From NCBI GenBank assembly GCA_037176845.1, contig JAYKXP010000012.1:806001-870000 (forward strand): DNA of 64,000 nt, read 5' to 3'. The position numbers and the translations under genes were made by a program. The stretch comes from Paramarasmius palmivorus. Its lineage: Eukaryota; Basidiomycota; Agaricomycetes; Agaricales; Marasmiaceae. Below, one piece after another: positions 26,435-36,481 of the stretch (positions are counted from its first letter, which is position 1; each line of letters begins with the position of its first letter). The notes under the pieces were generated by a model. That model saw only the letters and a program-made list of their open reading frames with translations, had not been told where the DNA came from and searched no databases.

Positions 26435-26443
26435 CTCCCCTTC
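26435..26443 (-). promoter_or_regulatory. Polypurine tract of the copia element
   Basis: GAAGGGGAG on the minus strand lies directly against the 3' LTR and overlaps the gag-pol stop codon (26442-26444). In LTR elements this tract primes plus-strand DNA synthesis. Confidence 0.85.
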
Positions 26444-29400
26444 AAACCGAGCATAGTCCCATCTGACTTGCGAAGTGTTTGACCTTTGCAGAGGGTAATC
26501 CTTTTGTTAATGGGTCAGCCAACATGTCTTCGGTTGGACAATACCCTAGCACAATCTTTCCCTTCTCGACCGTATAGCGAATAAAATGGAACTGTATGTC
26601 GATGTGTTTCGTTCTCGCATGGAAGCGGTCTCCTAGAGATAAGGAAATTGCTCCTTGGTTGTCTGTTTTTAGTAACAGCGGTTCCTCCTTTCCTCCAAAA
26701 ATTTCGGACATAAAAGACCGAATCCATAAGGCCTCCTTTGCCGCGTGTGTGAGCGCGACGTATTCGGCTTCTGTTGTGGAGAGAGCTACTAGAGGTTGCC
26801 TTTTCGACGACCATGATAGAGCCCCACCGTTTAGCATGAACACGTATCCTGAGATAGCTCTCCGTCCCTCTGTAGTCATTCCATCCGCATCCGAATACCC
26901 TACTACCCTTTGCTGGTCTTCCTTCTTTTCGTTTGTTTGCCCGTATGATAGCCAGTAATGCATGGTCCCCTTTAAATATCCGCAAATCCTCAGCAGCGCA
27001 TTCCAATCCTCTCTTGTCGGTTGTTGTAGGTTGGTAGAGGACTGTGAGAGCGCATATGTGATGTCTGGCCTGGTTGCTATGGATATATACTGTAGTGCTC
27101 CGACTAATTCTCGAAATGGCATTGGGAAGGGAGCATTCATGGTACTGGTCCCAGTTTCGAAGGATGGGTTCAAGTGTTTTCCAGCACTCTTTGCATTCAG
27201 TTCCTCGTGGGTGGTTGCATCTGTTGACGCGCCAATCTTTGTCTCCGTAGAGAAGGGCTGCTTGGGCTGCTTTGTGGTCGAATGAGGGGTTTCGTCGTTT
27301 GGCTGCTTTGACAAGCCAGGTAATGGGGGAATAGACGAAGGGGCTACGTGAGTTAAGATCTTCGAGTTGTTGTGTAGACATGATTTTGGTTTGAAAGGGG
27401 CAGAGGTGGGTTTGATGTTGCTTAGACCGAAACGTTCCAGTACAGCTTTTATGTATGATGTTTGGCGTAGCCGAATTATTCCATGTTCCTGCTGGATCTC
27501 GATGCCTAGTAACCAATTGATTTGTCCTTCATCGGTGACTTCCATTTTGGATTTAATTTCGCTCTTGGCTTTCGTCATTTTCTTTTCATCTTCTGCCACA
27601 ATGGTCATGTCGTCAACGTGGATGAATATGATGGTGAAGGGATTTTTCCGATAGAACACCGCGTGATCATGTTCGGATCGTGTGTATCCTAGTTCTTTCA
27701 TCCATTGAACGAATTTTTCGTTCCATCGTTTTCCTGCTTGGTGGAGTCCATATAGTGCCACTTTTAGTTCCATTGCTTCCCCTGGTTTGGCTCCGATATC
27801 TAATCCTGGTGGGAGTTTCATGAATACCCTTTCTTCAGGTTTTAGTCTTCCGTAAAGGTATGCGGATTTTACGTCCATTTGATGGATGGTCATGTTGTGA
27901 TGTGCTGCTACTGATAGGATGGTTCTGATGGAAGTGAATTTTGCCACTGATGCGAATGTGTCATCCAGCGAGTAATCTATCCCTGGTATTTGGCGAAACC
28001 CTTTTACCACAAGTCTGGCTCTGTACCTGTCTACATTGCCTTCCTTGTTACACTTGGATCTGTATACCCATTTATTTGGAAGAACGTTCGTTCCGGGAGG
28101 GGGTGTGGATAAGGAGTACGAATCTCGGTTCTTTAGTCGGGTGATTTCATCTTTCATCGCTTCTAGCCATTTTTCTTTATTTGGTCCTTCTAGTGCTTGT
28201 TGGTGTGTAAATGGATCTGATTTTTCCATCTCGCTGGTGACTTTGGCTATGCTGGCAGTTAGGTGTTTTTCGATGATTCGGATTTCTTTTCCCCCTTCTG
28301 CAGTTCCTTGTTGGATTCGTTTGACTTTGTCTGTGGGTTGTCGTCTTCGTTTTCCCACTATTACTTCGGGATCAAGAAACTCCATTTCTTCTTGTGTAGC
28401 TTCGTTGATAGGAGGACCAGTTTCAGCGACAGATTTTAACAATCCTTCTAATTGTTCTTGCTCCCCTTCGCTGATACTTGTCTTCCTATCTGAGAAGTAT
28501 ATGCTCCGTTCCACTGTTACAGATCTGGTCTTTGGCCAGTAGACTCTGAATCCATTGGATTCTTTGTCTGGGCCTAGCCAATGTCCGTCTACGGTCATTG
28601 GGCCAAGTTTGTCTGGTTGATCTTCTCGCTTCACGAAAACGTTGCAACCCCATGATCTGATGTATAATCCATTTGGGTGTTGTTTGTATCTTCTCCAATA
28701 TGGTGTGTCACCTTGTATCGCTTTATGAGGAACTCTGTTCCATAAGAATACACCGTAGTCAACGGCATATCCCCACAGCCATTTTGGTAATGATGATCCG
28801 ATCAGCATCACTCTGATGTAATTGAGTAATGTAAGGTGTGCTCGTTCAGCATCTCCATTGTGCTCGGATGTATCGTGAACTGTGAGTCTTCGAATGGTGC
28901 CTTTGCTTTCCAAATAATCCGAAAATTCTTCTGATAAGAATTCTCCTCCTCGATCGGAATGTAAGATCTTAATCTTTATGTCTTCCTGGGTGAGAAGTCG
29001 TTCTTGGTGAATGACATATTTGGAGAAGGCTTCTCCTTTGGATCGCAGGAGTACTTCTGTCAACCAATGTGTGTGGCTATCTAGGAGGGTTAAGGCATAT
29101 TCGCCTCCTTTATATGTTTTGATTGAGGCCAGTCCCCATACATCCATGTGAATGATGTCACCAAATTTTTCAGCGACTGGGTGTTCGTTCGACTTTCCTA
29201 CAGGATGACATTTCCCTTTTGCAGCTAGGCATATGTCGCATGATTTTGGTCGTTCCATTTGTTTGGGATCTAGTTTTAGTCCTGTGATTTTTCCTTCGGT
29301 GATCAATCTAGCGACGTATTCGTAATTTGTATGTCCGAAAATGTCATGAGCTTCTTGTAGGGATATGATTCGTATCTTGGTCGCTGACAACGCGTATTCA

Positions 29401-31937
29401 TTGTGACCGTTCCATTGATATAATCCATCTATTTTGGGAATTTGTTGGATTAAGCGTCCTTTTTGATAGATGTTCATCTTTCCATGTTCTATGATGATGC
29501 GGTGACCATCATCATCTAACATTCCAAGACTAACCAGAGTGCATTCCATTTTAGGAACTAGCATTGTATTCGGAAGTTTTAGGTTTCCGAATCGCATTGT
29601 TCCTTCTTGAGATGACTTTAGAATACCTCCATTGGCTGCTGTGATGCATTTATCTTCTGTAGATGAGATGTTGGAAAGGAAGTTGGGATTAGGGGTCATA
29701 TGTTTAGAAGCTCCTGAGTCGAATAGAGTTGTTTCTCCGATATGATCACTCGAGGCATAGGCTGAAGAAATGGAATTGGGGGCACTCTTAGGTGCTGCTG
29801 AGTCTACAATTCTGTGTTCTATGTTTGTTGTATCAAGAATTGTCCCTTTTGTGTCGGCATCGTCTATATCACTACTATTTTCACCTCCACCCTCATATCC
29901 CTCTGCAATGACCTTTTCCGTGGATATTGTACTTTCTTCCCATTGGACTGCTGGTCCGAAAGTAGCTGAGTCGTCCCATGGGGTAGCGACGTAGCTTGGC
30001 CATGCTTCGGAGTTGTTCCATGGGTCGTCAGGCATGTCGTCCCATTCGGAAGGAGGGAGAGGGGCTAATGGTGGGTTGTCAATTTCGCGAATGAGTGATT
30101 GATGCTTTTCGTCCTCGTACCAGTCGGCTACAAGCTGTTTGATGTAGGCATCAGAGTGCTCTTCCATCTGAGCTCGATATGGGACTGCTGTACCGTCCCT
30201 AGCCTCCTCTGTCGTCTGTCCCTTCTTATATGGTGTCCTGGCGATGACCTGTCCACCCATCAAGGTCTTGTTGGCCGACCTATAACACGTTTTGCAGCAG
30301 TGGAACTCCATGAAATCGTCATCGCCATCGTCGTCCATGCTGTCGTCGAAGAGTACTCTGACGATCCCTACTGGTCTGCGATCTCCCCCTTTGGGAGTGT
30401 GACAAGTGCCACAGTCGCACTCTAGGTTCATGTGAGGAAGGTGGTTGTTGTTGTTGTTGGATGACGTCCAGAGATCTTCTGCAGGTAGATTCGCAAAAGA
30501 GTAAGTGGTCTGTGAAGGGATTGGACTTTGGGTCTCATTGGTGGTCATTTCCTTTTGAAGTTGGTTCGTGCTGCTGTCAGAGCCGGCCCAACGAGTTTCA
30601 TCGAGGTTGATGTGTGGAAAGGGGTTGGTTGGTGAAATGGTGGCTGCCCAGGTTCCAGCATCGCTTTGCCAGTCTAGACGTTCGAATCTGGCTACTGCGG
30701 CGACCTCAGGCTTTTGTCCTTGGCTAGTGGTTATATTTCTTGCAACTGGTTCGTTGGTACAGTTGCGTGCAATGTGCCCTAGTTGTTGGCACTTATAGCA
30801 GGTAATACTGCCATCGCTGTTGCGGTAGCCACCACGACCTCCTCCGCGACCGCGGCCTCTGACGCCTCCTCGCTCGAAAGCTTGGTGAGCCCTGTTCCTT
30901 CTGTTTTGGAGAACCATTCCTTGGGCTTCTGCTTGTACGGTGGATAGGACTTCGTTGAGTTTTGGGACTTCGTTTCCTTGGGAGCTAAGAGAGAAGATGG
31001 CGATGATGGTCGAGAGCTGGTGAGGAAGGGAGGAAAGGATGGTGTTTATAAACTGTTTCTCTGGTACATCTCCTCTCTTATTTGTGATCATGCTTCTCAG
31101 TTCTAGAAGCTTGTCCAGATGCGCATCCACCTTTGATATGTCGTCACAGGTGAGAGAATGCATGGTTTTGAATAGATATGCTTCTGTCAATGCATTTCTG
31201 GTGTCAAAGTCTCCTTTTAGAGCCTTCCATAACTCCGCAGACGATTTTATGTCCTTGTATCTTAGGACTATGCTGTTGGGTATTTTGATGATAATAGCCC
31301 AACGCAATGCTTTATCGTCATCGGAGTCAGTAACTGTTTCCAACAAATCTCCGCATCCAACGGCTTGTGCTGCGCTTTCTACTCGGAATTTCCATGATGC
31401 CCAGTTTTGGTCTGTTCCATCAGGTATGAGTCCTTCAATCTTTGAGAATGTTTTGGCGATAGACATCTCGTATTCGTAATAATCCTCTTCTTCGTCTTCG
31501 CTGGGTTCTTCTTTGGGGTTCTCCTCTTTTGGTTGAGCGAAAGGTGTGACAGGAGAAATTTCTTGTTCTCCGTCGTCGTCTGATGCTTCTGTTTCTTCAA
31601 CAGTTATTACGTATCCTTTTGCGTTCTCGATGAGCTCTTTGTTCTCGTCGGAAGTCTTCTCAAACCCTTGTGGTTTTCTTCCAGTTGCTCTAAATTCTCT
31701 GTTTGGGCACGGTTGGGCAATGCACTGTCTCCACTCGGCTTTGTTTCCTTCTTGTTTTACTCTATGGCGATCTCTCCCTGAGTTTGTGTCGTAAGCGTGC
31801 CCGAATGTTTGGCAAGCTAATACTGATGGGGATTGGGTTGGAGATAATGATGTTCCTAATGGAGCAGCTGTAATAGGAGGAGTGATCGGGGCTTGTCTAC
31901 TTGGGCCTTCTGCTTTGTCGTCTGATGTTGATGACAT
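26442..31937 (-). CDS. Copia gag-pol polyprotein (1831 aa)
   Basis: A single frame, as usual for Ty1/copia. Domains in order: gag (about 160-350); Gly/Arg-rich segment and CCHC zinc knuckle CYKCQQLGHIARNC (380-393); an unusually long 345-residue spacer with an extra Cys cluster (about 508-552); aspartic protease core with DSGAS (740); GAG-pre-integrase His/Cys region (862-910); integrase D,D(35)E with Asp near 931, Asp near 993 and Glu near 1029; reverse transcriptase with QMDVKSAYL and a HVDD box in place of the common YVDD; RNase H with SDADG, TEAEY, TDNQG and KHIDIQ. The ATG at 31937 follows the primer site by 16 nt. The order PR-IN-RT-RH defines copia. No stop or frameshift is seen. It makes the capsid and enzymes that copy the element RNA into DNA and insert it. 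Confidence 0.97.
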   Translation of the reverse strand: MSSTSDDKAEGPSRQAPITPPITAAPLGTSLSPTQSPSVLACQTFGHAYDTNSGRDRHRVKQEGNKAEWRQCIAQPCPNREFRATGRKPQGFEKTSDENKELIENAKGYVITVEETEASDDDGEQEISPVTPFAQPKEENPKEEPSEDEEEDYYEYEMSIAKTFSKIEGLIPDGTDQNWASWKFRVESAAQAVGCGDLLETVTDSDDDKALRWAIIIKIPNSIVLRYKDIKSSAELWKALKGDFDTRNALTEAYLFKTMHSLTCDDISKVDAHLDKLLELRSMITNKRGDVPEKQFINTILSSLPHQLSTIIAIFSLSSQGNEVPKLNEVLSTVQAEAQGMVLQNRRNRAHQAFERGGVRGRGRGGGRGGYRNSDGSITCYKCQQLGHIARNCTNEPVARNITTSQGQKPEVAAVARFERLDWQSDAGTWAATISPTNPFPHINLDETRWAGSDSSTNQLQKEMTTNETQSPIPSQTTYSFANLPAEDLWTSSNNNNNHLPHMNLECDCGTCHTPKGGDRRPVGIVRVLFDDSMDDDGDDDFMEFHCCKTCYRSANKTLMGGQVIARTPYKKGQTTEEARDGTAVPYRAQMEEHSDAYIKQLVADWYEDEKHQSLIREIDNPPLAPLPPSEWDDMPDDPWNNSEAWPSYVATPWDDSATFGPAVQWEESTISTEKVIAEGYEGGGENSSDIDDADTKGTILDTTNIEHRIVDSAAPKSAPNSISSAYASSDHIGETTLFDSGASKHMTPNPNFLSNISSTEDKCITAANGGILKSSQEGTMRFGNLKLPNTMLVPKMECTLVSLGMLDDDGHRIIIEHGKMNIYQKGRLIQQIPKIDGLYQWNGHNEYALSATKIRIISLQEAHDIFGHTNYEYVARLITEGKITGLKLDPKQMERPKSCDICLAAKGKCHPVGKSNEHPVAEKFGDIIHMDVWGLASIKTYKGGEYALTLLDSHTHWLTEVLLRSKGEAFSKYVIHQERLLTQEDIKIKILHSDRGGEFLSEEFSDYLESKGTIRRLTVHDTSEHNGDAERAHLTLLNYIRVMLIGSSLPKWLWGYAVDYGVFLWNRVPHKAIQGDTPYWRRYKQHPNGLYIRSWGCNVFVKREDQPDKLGPMTVDGHWLGPDKESNGFRVYWPKTRSVTVERSIYFSDRKTSISEGEQEQLEGLLKSVAETGPPINEATQEEMEFLDPEVIVGKRRRQPTDKVKRIQQGTAEGGKEIRIIEKHLTASIAKVTSEMEKSDPFTHQQALEGPNKEKWLEAMKDEITRLKNRDSYSLSTPPPGTNVLPNKWVYRSKCNKEGNVDRYRARLVVKGFRQIPGIDYSLDDTFASVAKFTSIRTILSVAAHHNMTIHQMDVKSAYLYGRLKPEERVFMKLPPGLDIGAKPGEAMELKVALYGLHQAGKRWNEKFVQWMKELGYTRSEHDHAVFYRKNPFTIIFIHVDDMTIVAEDEKKMTKAKSEIKSKMEVTDEGQINWLLGIEIQQEHGIIRLRQTSYIKAVLERFGLSNIKPTSAPFKPKSCLHNNSKILTHVAPSSIPPLPGLSKQPNDETPHSTTKQPKQPFSTETKIGASTDATTHEELNAKSAGKHLNPSFETGTSTMNAPFPMPFRELVGALQYISIATRPDITYALSQSSTNLQQPTREDWNALLRICGYLKGTMHYWLSYGQTNEKKEDQQRVVGYSDADGMTTEGRRAISGYVFMLNGGALSWSSKRQPLVALSTTEAEYVALTHAAKEALWIRSFMSEIFGGKEEPLLLKTDNQGAISLSLGDRFHARTKHIDIQFHFIRYTVEKGKIVLGYCPTEDMLADPLTKGLPSAKVKHFASQMGLCSV

Positions 31938-31953
31938 GCAAGTTTACAGACCG

Positions 31954-31965
31954 GGGCCCATAACC
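31954..31965 (-). promoter_or_regulatory. Primer-binding site matching the anticodon arm of initiator tRNA-Met
   Basis: GGTTATGGGCCC on the minus strand directly follows the 5' LTR. Its complement is the GGGCCCAUAACC anticodon-arm sequence of initiator tRNA-Met, not the tRNA 3' end. Drosophila copia and yeast Ty5 are known to prime from a cleaved half of this tRNA, and this element appears to do the same. Confidence 0.88.
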
Positions 31966-32380
31966 TATTAGCAGCAATAATCTAAGCGAGTGATGAAGCG
32001 CCTAACACTTGATGCCAAATCAAGCGGACCGTGATCGACGCCTAAGCGAATCAGCAAGGTCTAAGGACAGCGATTGGTGATCGAAAGACTTGTGAAAAGC
32101 CTTGAGACTGTGTTTAGCAGTGCTGATACAAGACAATAGCAAGAGACGATGATATTTAGCAGTAGGTATGTACAGTTTATATATAGACCAATGTTCAACA
32201 GCATAATACGAATATGTACTAATGAAGATGCCACACCGACACGATGGTATGAGAATAAGAAGCATAGAAACTGCAAGGAACTGATGAGACAATAAAGGAT
32301 GGTCCGATTAAAGAACAAGGACAATAGATATGCTGAAGAGATAGACAAATAATACTATAAAAGGATTAATTATTCTAACA
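31966..32380 (-). repeat. 5' LTR of the copia element
   Basis: The 415-bp copy upstream of gag-pol. It should carry the promoter: a TATATAAA box lies at 32176-32183 on the minus strand. It matches 26020-26434 at every position I compared. Confidence 0.95.
32176..32183 (-). promoter_or_regulatory. TATA box in the copia 5' LTR
   Basis: TATATAAA on the minus strand, about 205 bases into the LTR, with transcription expected roughly 30 bases further on (near 32145). The same box is present in the other LTR. Confidence 0.6.
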
Positions 32381-32385
32381 GATTG
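32381..32385 (+). repeat. Target-site duplication (GATTG), right copy
   Basis: Pairs with 26015-26019 and marks the right end of the copia insertion. Confidence 0.93.
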
Positions 32386-33455
32386 CGCTAGGATACGCGT
32401 CGAAACCTGTAGACCGTATCTATACTCTATTACCAGGCTGGACCCTTACGAGGACATGCTACTGTACATGGTAGACTTCCTAGTAGGTCATATGGCTACA
32501 CTATACTCGCGCTATGGGACATATGAGATGGGATAGTGAACGAGGACCAACTACCACAGCATAGAAGGACCCTAGGGGACGAATCAGAGCTATATACCAA
32601 ATACGGTAGAAGCTGGAGGTGCGAGTCACCTTCGAGAGCAGAGTTACCAGGATTAGAGATGTCCGAGTAACCGGGTCATCGATATGAGGACCATATGGGG
32701 GCTTAACAGCTTTCCCATATCGATCGGAATATCCCTCGAGCTTCGAGTTGGGATTCCTACTGCTAGTACAGACACTAGTAGGGGACATATAGTCCTATAA
32801 CCAGGGAACAGATAGGATTCTGTACCAGGACTGTCCTAGGACATAGAAAATATAATATAGAACTACACGGGCATGGAGCCTACCTTCCTCGGATACGAAT
32901 CCGAAGCGTTTCGGTCTAGATCGGACTCCTAGCAAGTTCCGAGCGGAATAACTATGTCCTAGCACCGATATCCGAAACGCACCATGCGGAACAGCGCATC
33001 CGCGCGCCACTTCCTAGCAACCAAAAAGCAATATGACTCGCAGTCCTGCAAAATAATGTCGAATTCCGACCAATATATATCCAAACCTTCCTTTTCTGGT
33101 AGATACTTACTTCATATGGACAGAATCCTCTCCTCGTTCTCATTTCTTGCATAGTTACTATTACTTTATCGTGTCCACTTTCACTTATATGTAAAATATG
33201 TATGCTCGCGGGTATATAAGCAGCAGGGTTTCCCCTAGGAAGCTCCAAGCAATTACCCCGCTATATACGTAGCCCTAGTGCACCAATAGCAGAGTTCTTG
33301 TCTTCTATCGTTGACCATAGAGGCGACATGTGCTTAGAAAATAACTTGGAAAATAAAACCTTGAAAAGCCCTTCTCTATATTGAACTAGAGTCGTGAAAT
33401 TAAGAACTTTGAGATACCCATAGGACAGAGCTAGTTCATCTAGACTCTTTGGATA
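32386..33455. other. Sequence right of the copia element, no recognised gene
   Basis: Minus-strand frames of 70-98 codons here overlap each other and match nothing known. A plus-strand TATATAAG at 33213-33220 sits 20-30 bases before a pyrimidine/purine switch and could be a promoter, possibly of an older LTR interrupted by the copia insertion. Many short CTAGT-type words occur. Confidence 0.4.
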
Positions 33456-34390
33456 GGATTGATTGTTTCAGGACTAGTGTGGAGCCCCACCAGTGATCGT
33501 TAAAGCTTAGTGTGGAGCCCCACTAGCTTATAGGTGGCCTGATTGTCGTGCTAGTTCGACTAGTGTAATCAGTGCCTTTGGTTGTCGTGCTAGTTCGACT
33601 AGTGTAACCATAGCCTTCATAGGAACAATAGGTCTTTACCCTTGTTGGGTTTGATAGGTTATTTTGCGTCATAGGAACGTATAGGAATAGTTATAGATAG
33701 GTTTATAGGTTGGCTCGCGTTGTCTTGATCATATTGAGACTATATTACCATATTACATTGTTTCATTCATCGCTCGTACACTTCCCTTGTGTCCTAGTGA
33801 TTTGTAGACGTTCAACTAGTGTGCTAGTTGATTTCTTGTGTCGATTGTACGGATCCTTTGACAACGTCGAACCCCGCTCGCACAACTTGGCATATTATTT
33901 CGCTCGTTCGCAAGCGTTTTATAAGCCTCACAACGCTTGTGTACGAGCGAAATATATATGCCAAGTTGTGTGAGTGGGGTTCAACGTTGTCAAAGGATCT
34001 GTACAATTGACACAAGAAACCAACTAGCACACTAGTTGAACGTCTACAAATCACTAGGACACAAGGGAAGTGTACAAGTAATGAATGAAACAATGTAATA
34101 TGATAATATAGCCTCGATATGATCAAGACAACGCAAGCCAACCTATAAACCTATCTATAACTATTCCTATACGTTCCTATGACGCAAAATAACCTATCAA
34201 ACCCAACAAGGGTAAAGACCTATTGTTCCTATGAAAGGCACTGGTTACACTAGTCGAACTAGCACGACAACACAGGCCAACTATAAGCTAGTGGGGCTCC
34301 ACACTAAGCTTTAACGATCACTGGTGGGGCTCCACACCAAGTGAAAAGGGATCTAGTGGGGCTCCACACTAGTCCAGAAACAATCAATCC
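33456..34390. repeat. Large palindrome 1: 460-bp inverted repeat with a 17-base loop
   Basis: The left arm 33456-33916 and right arm 33934-34390 are reverse complements with scattered mismatches; the outer 35 bases (33456-33490 and 34356-34390) differ at one position. Inside the arms are small tandem differences: a unit containing GTCGTGCTAGTTCGACTAGT occurs twice on the left and once on the right, and a GTGGAGCCCCAC unit twice on the left and three times on the right. Open frames in both arms are mirror images, so they are not independent genes. No clear target duplication was found. It resembles a foldback or MITE-like element, or a head-to-head duplicated repeat. Confidence 0.9.
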
Positions 34391-34426
34391 AGCTGATGTT
34401 GTAACTTATTTGTAAAAGTGACTGAC

Positions 34427-36481
34427 AGTTATCAGAACGACTTTTGCAATAATCTGTAACAAGGGCTTTTGCAAAAGTCGGAGACAAGTAATCAAGGCAG
34501 ATAAGAGGTACTGTCCGCTTTGGGTGCTTCCAAATAGGGAAGGATCATTCCCACACCGCTTTTGGCATCCCAAAATGGAAGGTGCTCTTTCCATGATGTA
34601 ACAGTGCGCTTTTTGGGCGCTTTTTTTGCGGAAAAATTATTCCCACACCTCCTGACATCATCTGGGTACCTCCCTACTCCGCTTTTGGGTTCCCAAAATG
34701 GAAGGTGGCCTTACCTCATTATTTTCCACCTGGAATCAATGCATTGGGGGGCTATTGGGGCATGCTGGGGGGCTATAAAAATCGCATTTTTGAGGGAATA
34801 TGTTCTAATATGTTCTAAAAGCATGCCCCTGCAATTGGGGGGCAGGGGAATGCAAAAAAAGCGGGCCAAATATGGTAATTCAGGAAAATGGCCTATTGAA
34901 TCTTGGGCTACAGGCCAGATATTGACATGGGGTAAGTTGGAGGACCTAGATACATTAAATACAAGCCTGGGGGCACCCAATAGTACATAGATTAGTGGGA
35001 TAATGGTGCTTAAATATCAAAAATACTGAAAATCTCCGAAATTGGGGGAATAAAATTACAGGATAGGATGTAGTGCAGCTGGAGCTTAGATATTGTGAAT
35101 CAGAGATGATATATATGTCCCCTTGCTTCGTTTACAATCCTGGAGAGCTGCCTATTTTTCCAGATTTACTACAGCTAAATTCGCTTTTTTTGGACATTGG
35201 TAATACTATACCACAGGGAATGATTGTGATGGGCTAATTCTTGTTCATAACCCACTCTATGGTGTATAGATGATGAATATATACTTGCCCAAGCACTCCT
35301 GTATGTGCAACACCTTATTCAATCCAATGTATTGTACAGTTATGTAACACAGGCAGTAATATATGAATAGCACCTCAGGGAAGCATCCCAGCACCAAGGG
35401 GAGTTTAGAGTTGAGTTCCATCCTAAATTTGATTTTGAGGTTCCCCAAGCCCCCAGATCACTCCTTGCAATACTACATCCATAGTACATGTTTTCTGTAA
35501 TTGTGCAGGAATTGATGCATCTGGCATATGAGTTCCTGTCATGGGATTTATGGAGGCAATTGATATTCCTGTTCTATGCATAGTGAACAGTCTCTCATTC
35601 ATTTTTGGTGATTTTAGGAGCAATCCCCATGCTCCAGTACAAAAAAACCCCTAAAAATGCGATTTTTTATGTATTTTTTATGTAGCAACATACAGATGTA
35701 TTCAAAAAATGTGCTTTCATGGTAGGAAAGCAAGGGGACATATATATCATCTCTGATTCACAATATCTAAGCTCCAGCTGCACTACATCCTATCCTGTAA
35801 TTTTATTCCCCCAATTTCGGAGATTTTCAGTATTTTTGATATTTAAGCACCATTATCCCACTAATCTATGTACTATTGGGTGCCCCCAGGCTTGTATTTA
35901 ATGTATCTAGGTCCTCCAACTTACCCCATGTCAATATCTGGCCTGTAGCCCAAGATTCAATAGGCCATTTTCCTGAATTACCATATTTGGCCCGCTTTTT
36001 TTGCATTCCCCTGCCCCCCAATTGCAGGGGCATGCTTTTAGAACATATTAGAACATATTCCCTCAAAAATGCGATTTTTATAGCCCCCCAGCATGCCCCA
36101 ATAGCCCCCCAATGCATTGATTCCAGGTGGAAAATAATGAGGTAAGGCCACCTTCCATTTTGGGAACCCAAAAGCGGAGTAGGGAGGTACCCAGATGATG
36201 TCAGGAGGTGTGGGAATAATTTTTCCGCAAAAAAAGCGCCCAAAAAGCGCACTGTTACATCATGGAAAGAGCACCTTCCATTTTGGGATGCCAAAAGCGG
36301 TGTGGGAACATCTCCAGATCTCAAAAAAGCGGCCTGTTCCCTTTCCAGAAGGTGTGGGAATGATCCTTCCCTATTTGGAAGCACCCAAAGCGGACAGTAC
36401 CTCTTATCTGCCTTGATTACTTGTCTCCGACTTTTGCAAAAGCCCTTGTCACAGATTATTGCAAAAGTCGTTCTGATAACT
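34427..36481. mobile_element. Large palindrome 2: 700-750 bp inverted repeats around a 599-bp core
   Basis: The arms are 34427-35128 and 35728-36481. They are nearly identical except for a block of about 52 bases present only in the right arm, lying between two TTCCCACACC-type repeats; this suggests slippage loss on the left. The core 35129-35727 has only short minus-strand frames that I cannot place. The arms carry many short repeated words such as CTTTTGCAAAAG and AAAAGCG. The frame of up to 221 codons in the arms is mirrored in both arms and has open frames on both strands, so I do not treat it as a gene. The right end coincides with the point where a hAT transposase frame ends, so it probably inserted there. 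Likely a non-autonomous foldback-type DNA element. Confidence 0.82.

Larger units (their letters stand above)
26020..32380 (-). mobile_element. Complete Ty1/copia LTR retrotransposon, apparently intact
   Basis: A 6361-bp element read on the minus strand: 5' LTR 31966-32380, primer site 31954-31965, one gag-pol frame 31937-26442, polypurine tract 26435-26443, 3' LTR 26020-26434, flanked by the 5-bp duplication GATTG. The two 415-bp LTRs show no difference when read side by side. The coding frame has no stop, and all protease, integrase, reverse transcriptase and RNase H motifs are present. Identical LTRs imply very recent insertion, and the element may still be active. A second, 1.6% diverged partial copy lies at 1-2428. 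Confidence 0.96.

Noticed and set aside
26515..27516. 333-codon minus-strand frame overlapping copia pol
   Set aside because: A different frame of the RNase H end of pol; the true frame carries all catalytic motifs.
26074..32348. Short frames repeated at 26.1-26.4 and 32.0-32.3 kb
   Set aside because: They lie inside the two LTRs and are duplicated only because LTRs are copies of each other.
33710..34141. Two similar frames of 87 and 105 codons in opposite directions
   Set aside because: Mirror images in the arms of palindrome 1; no motif.
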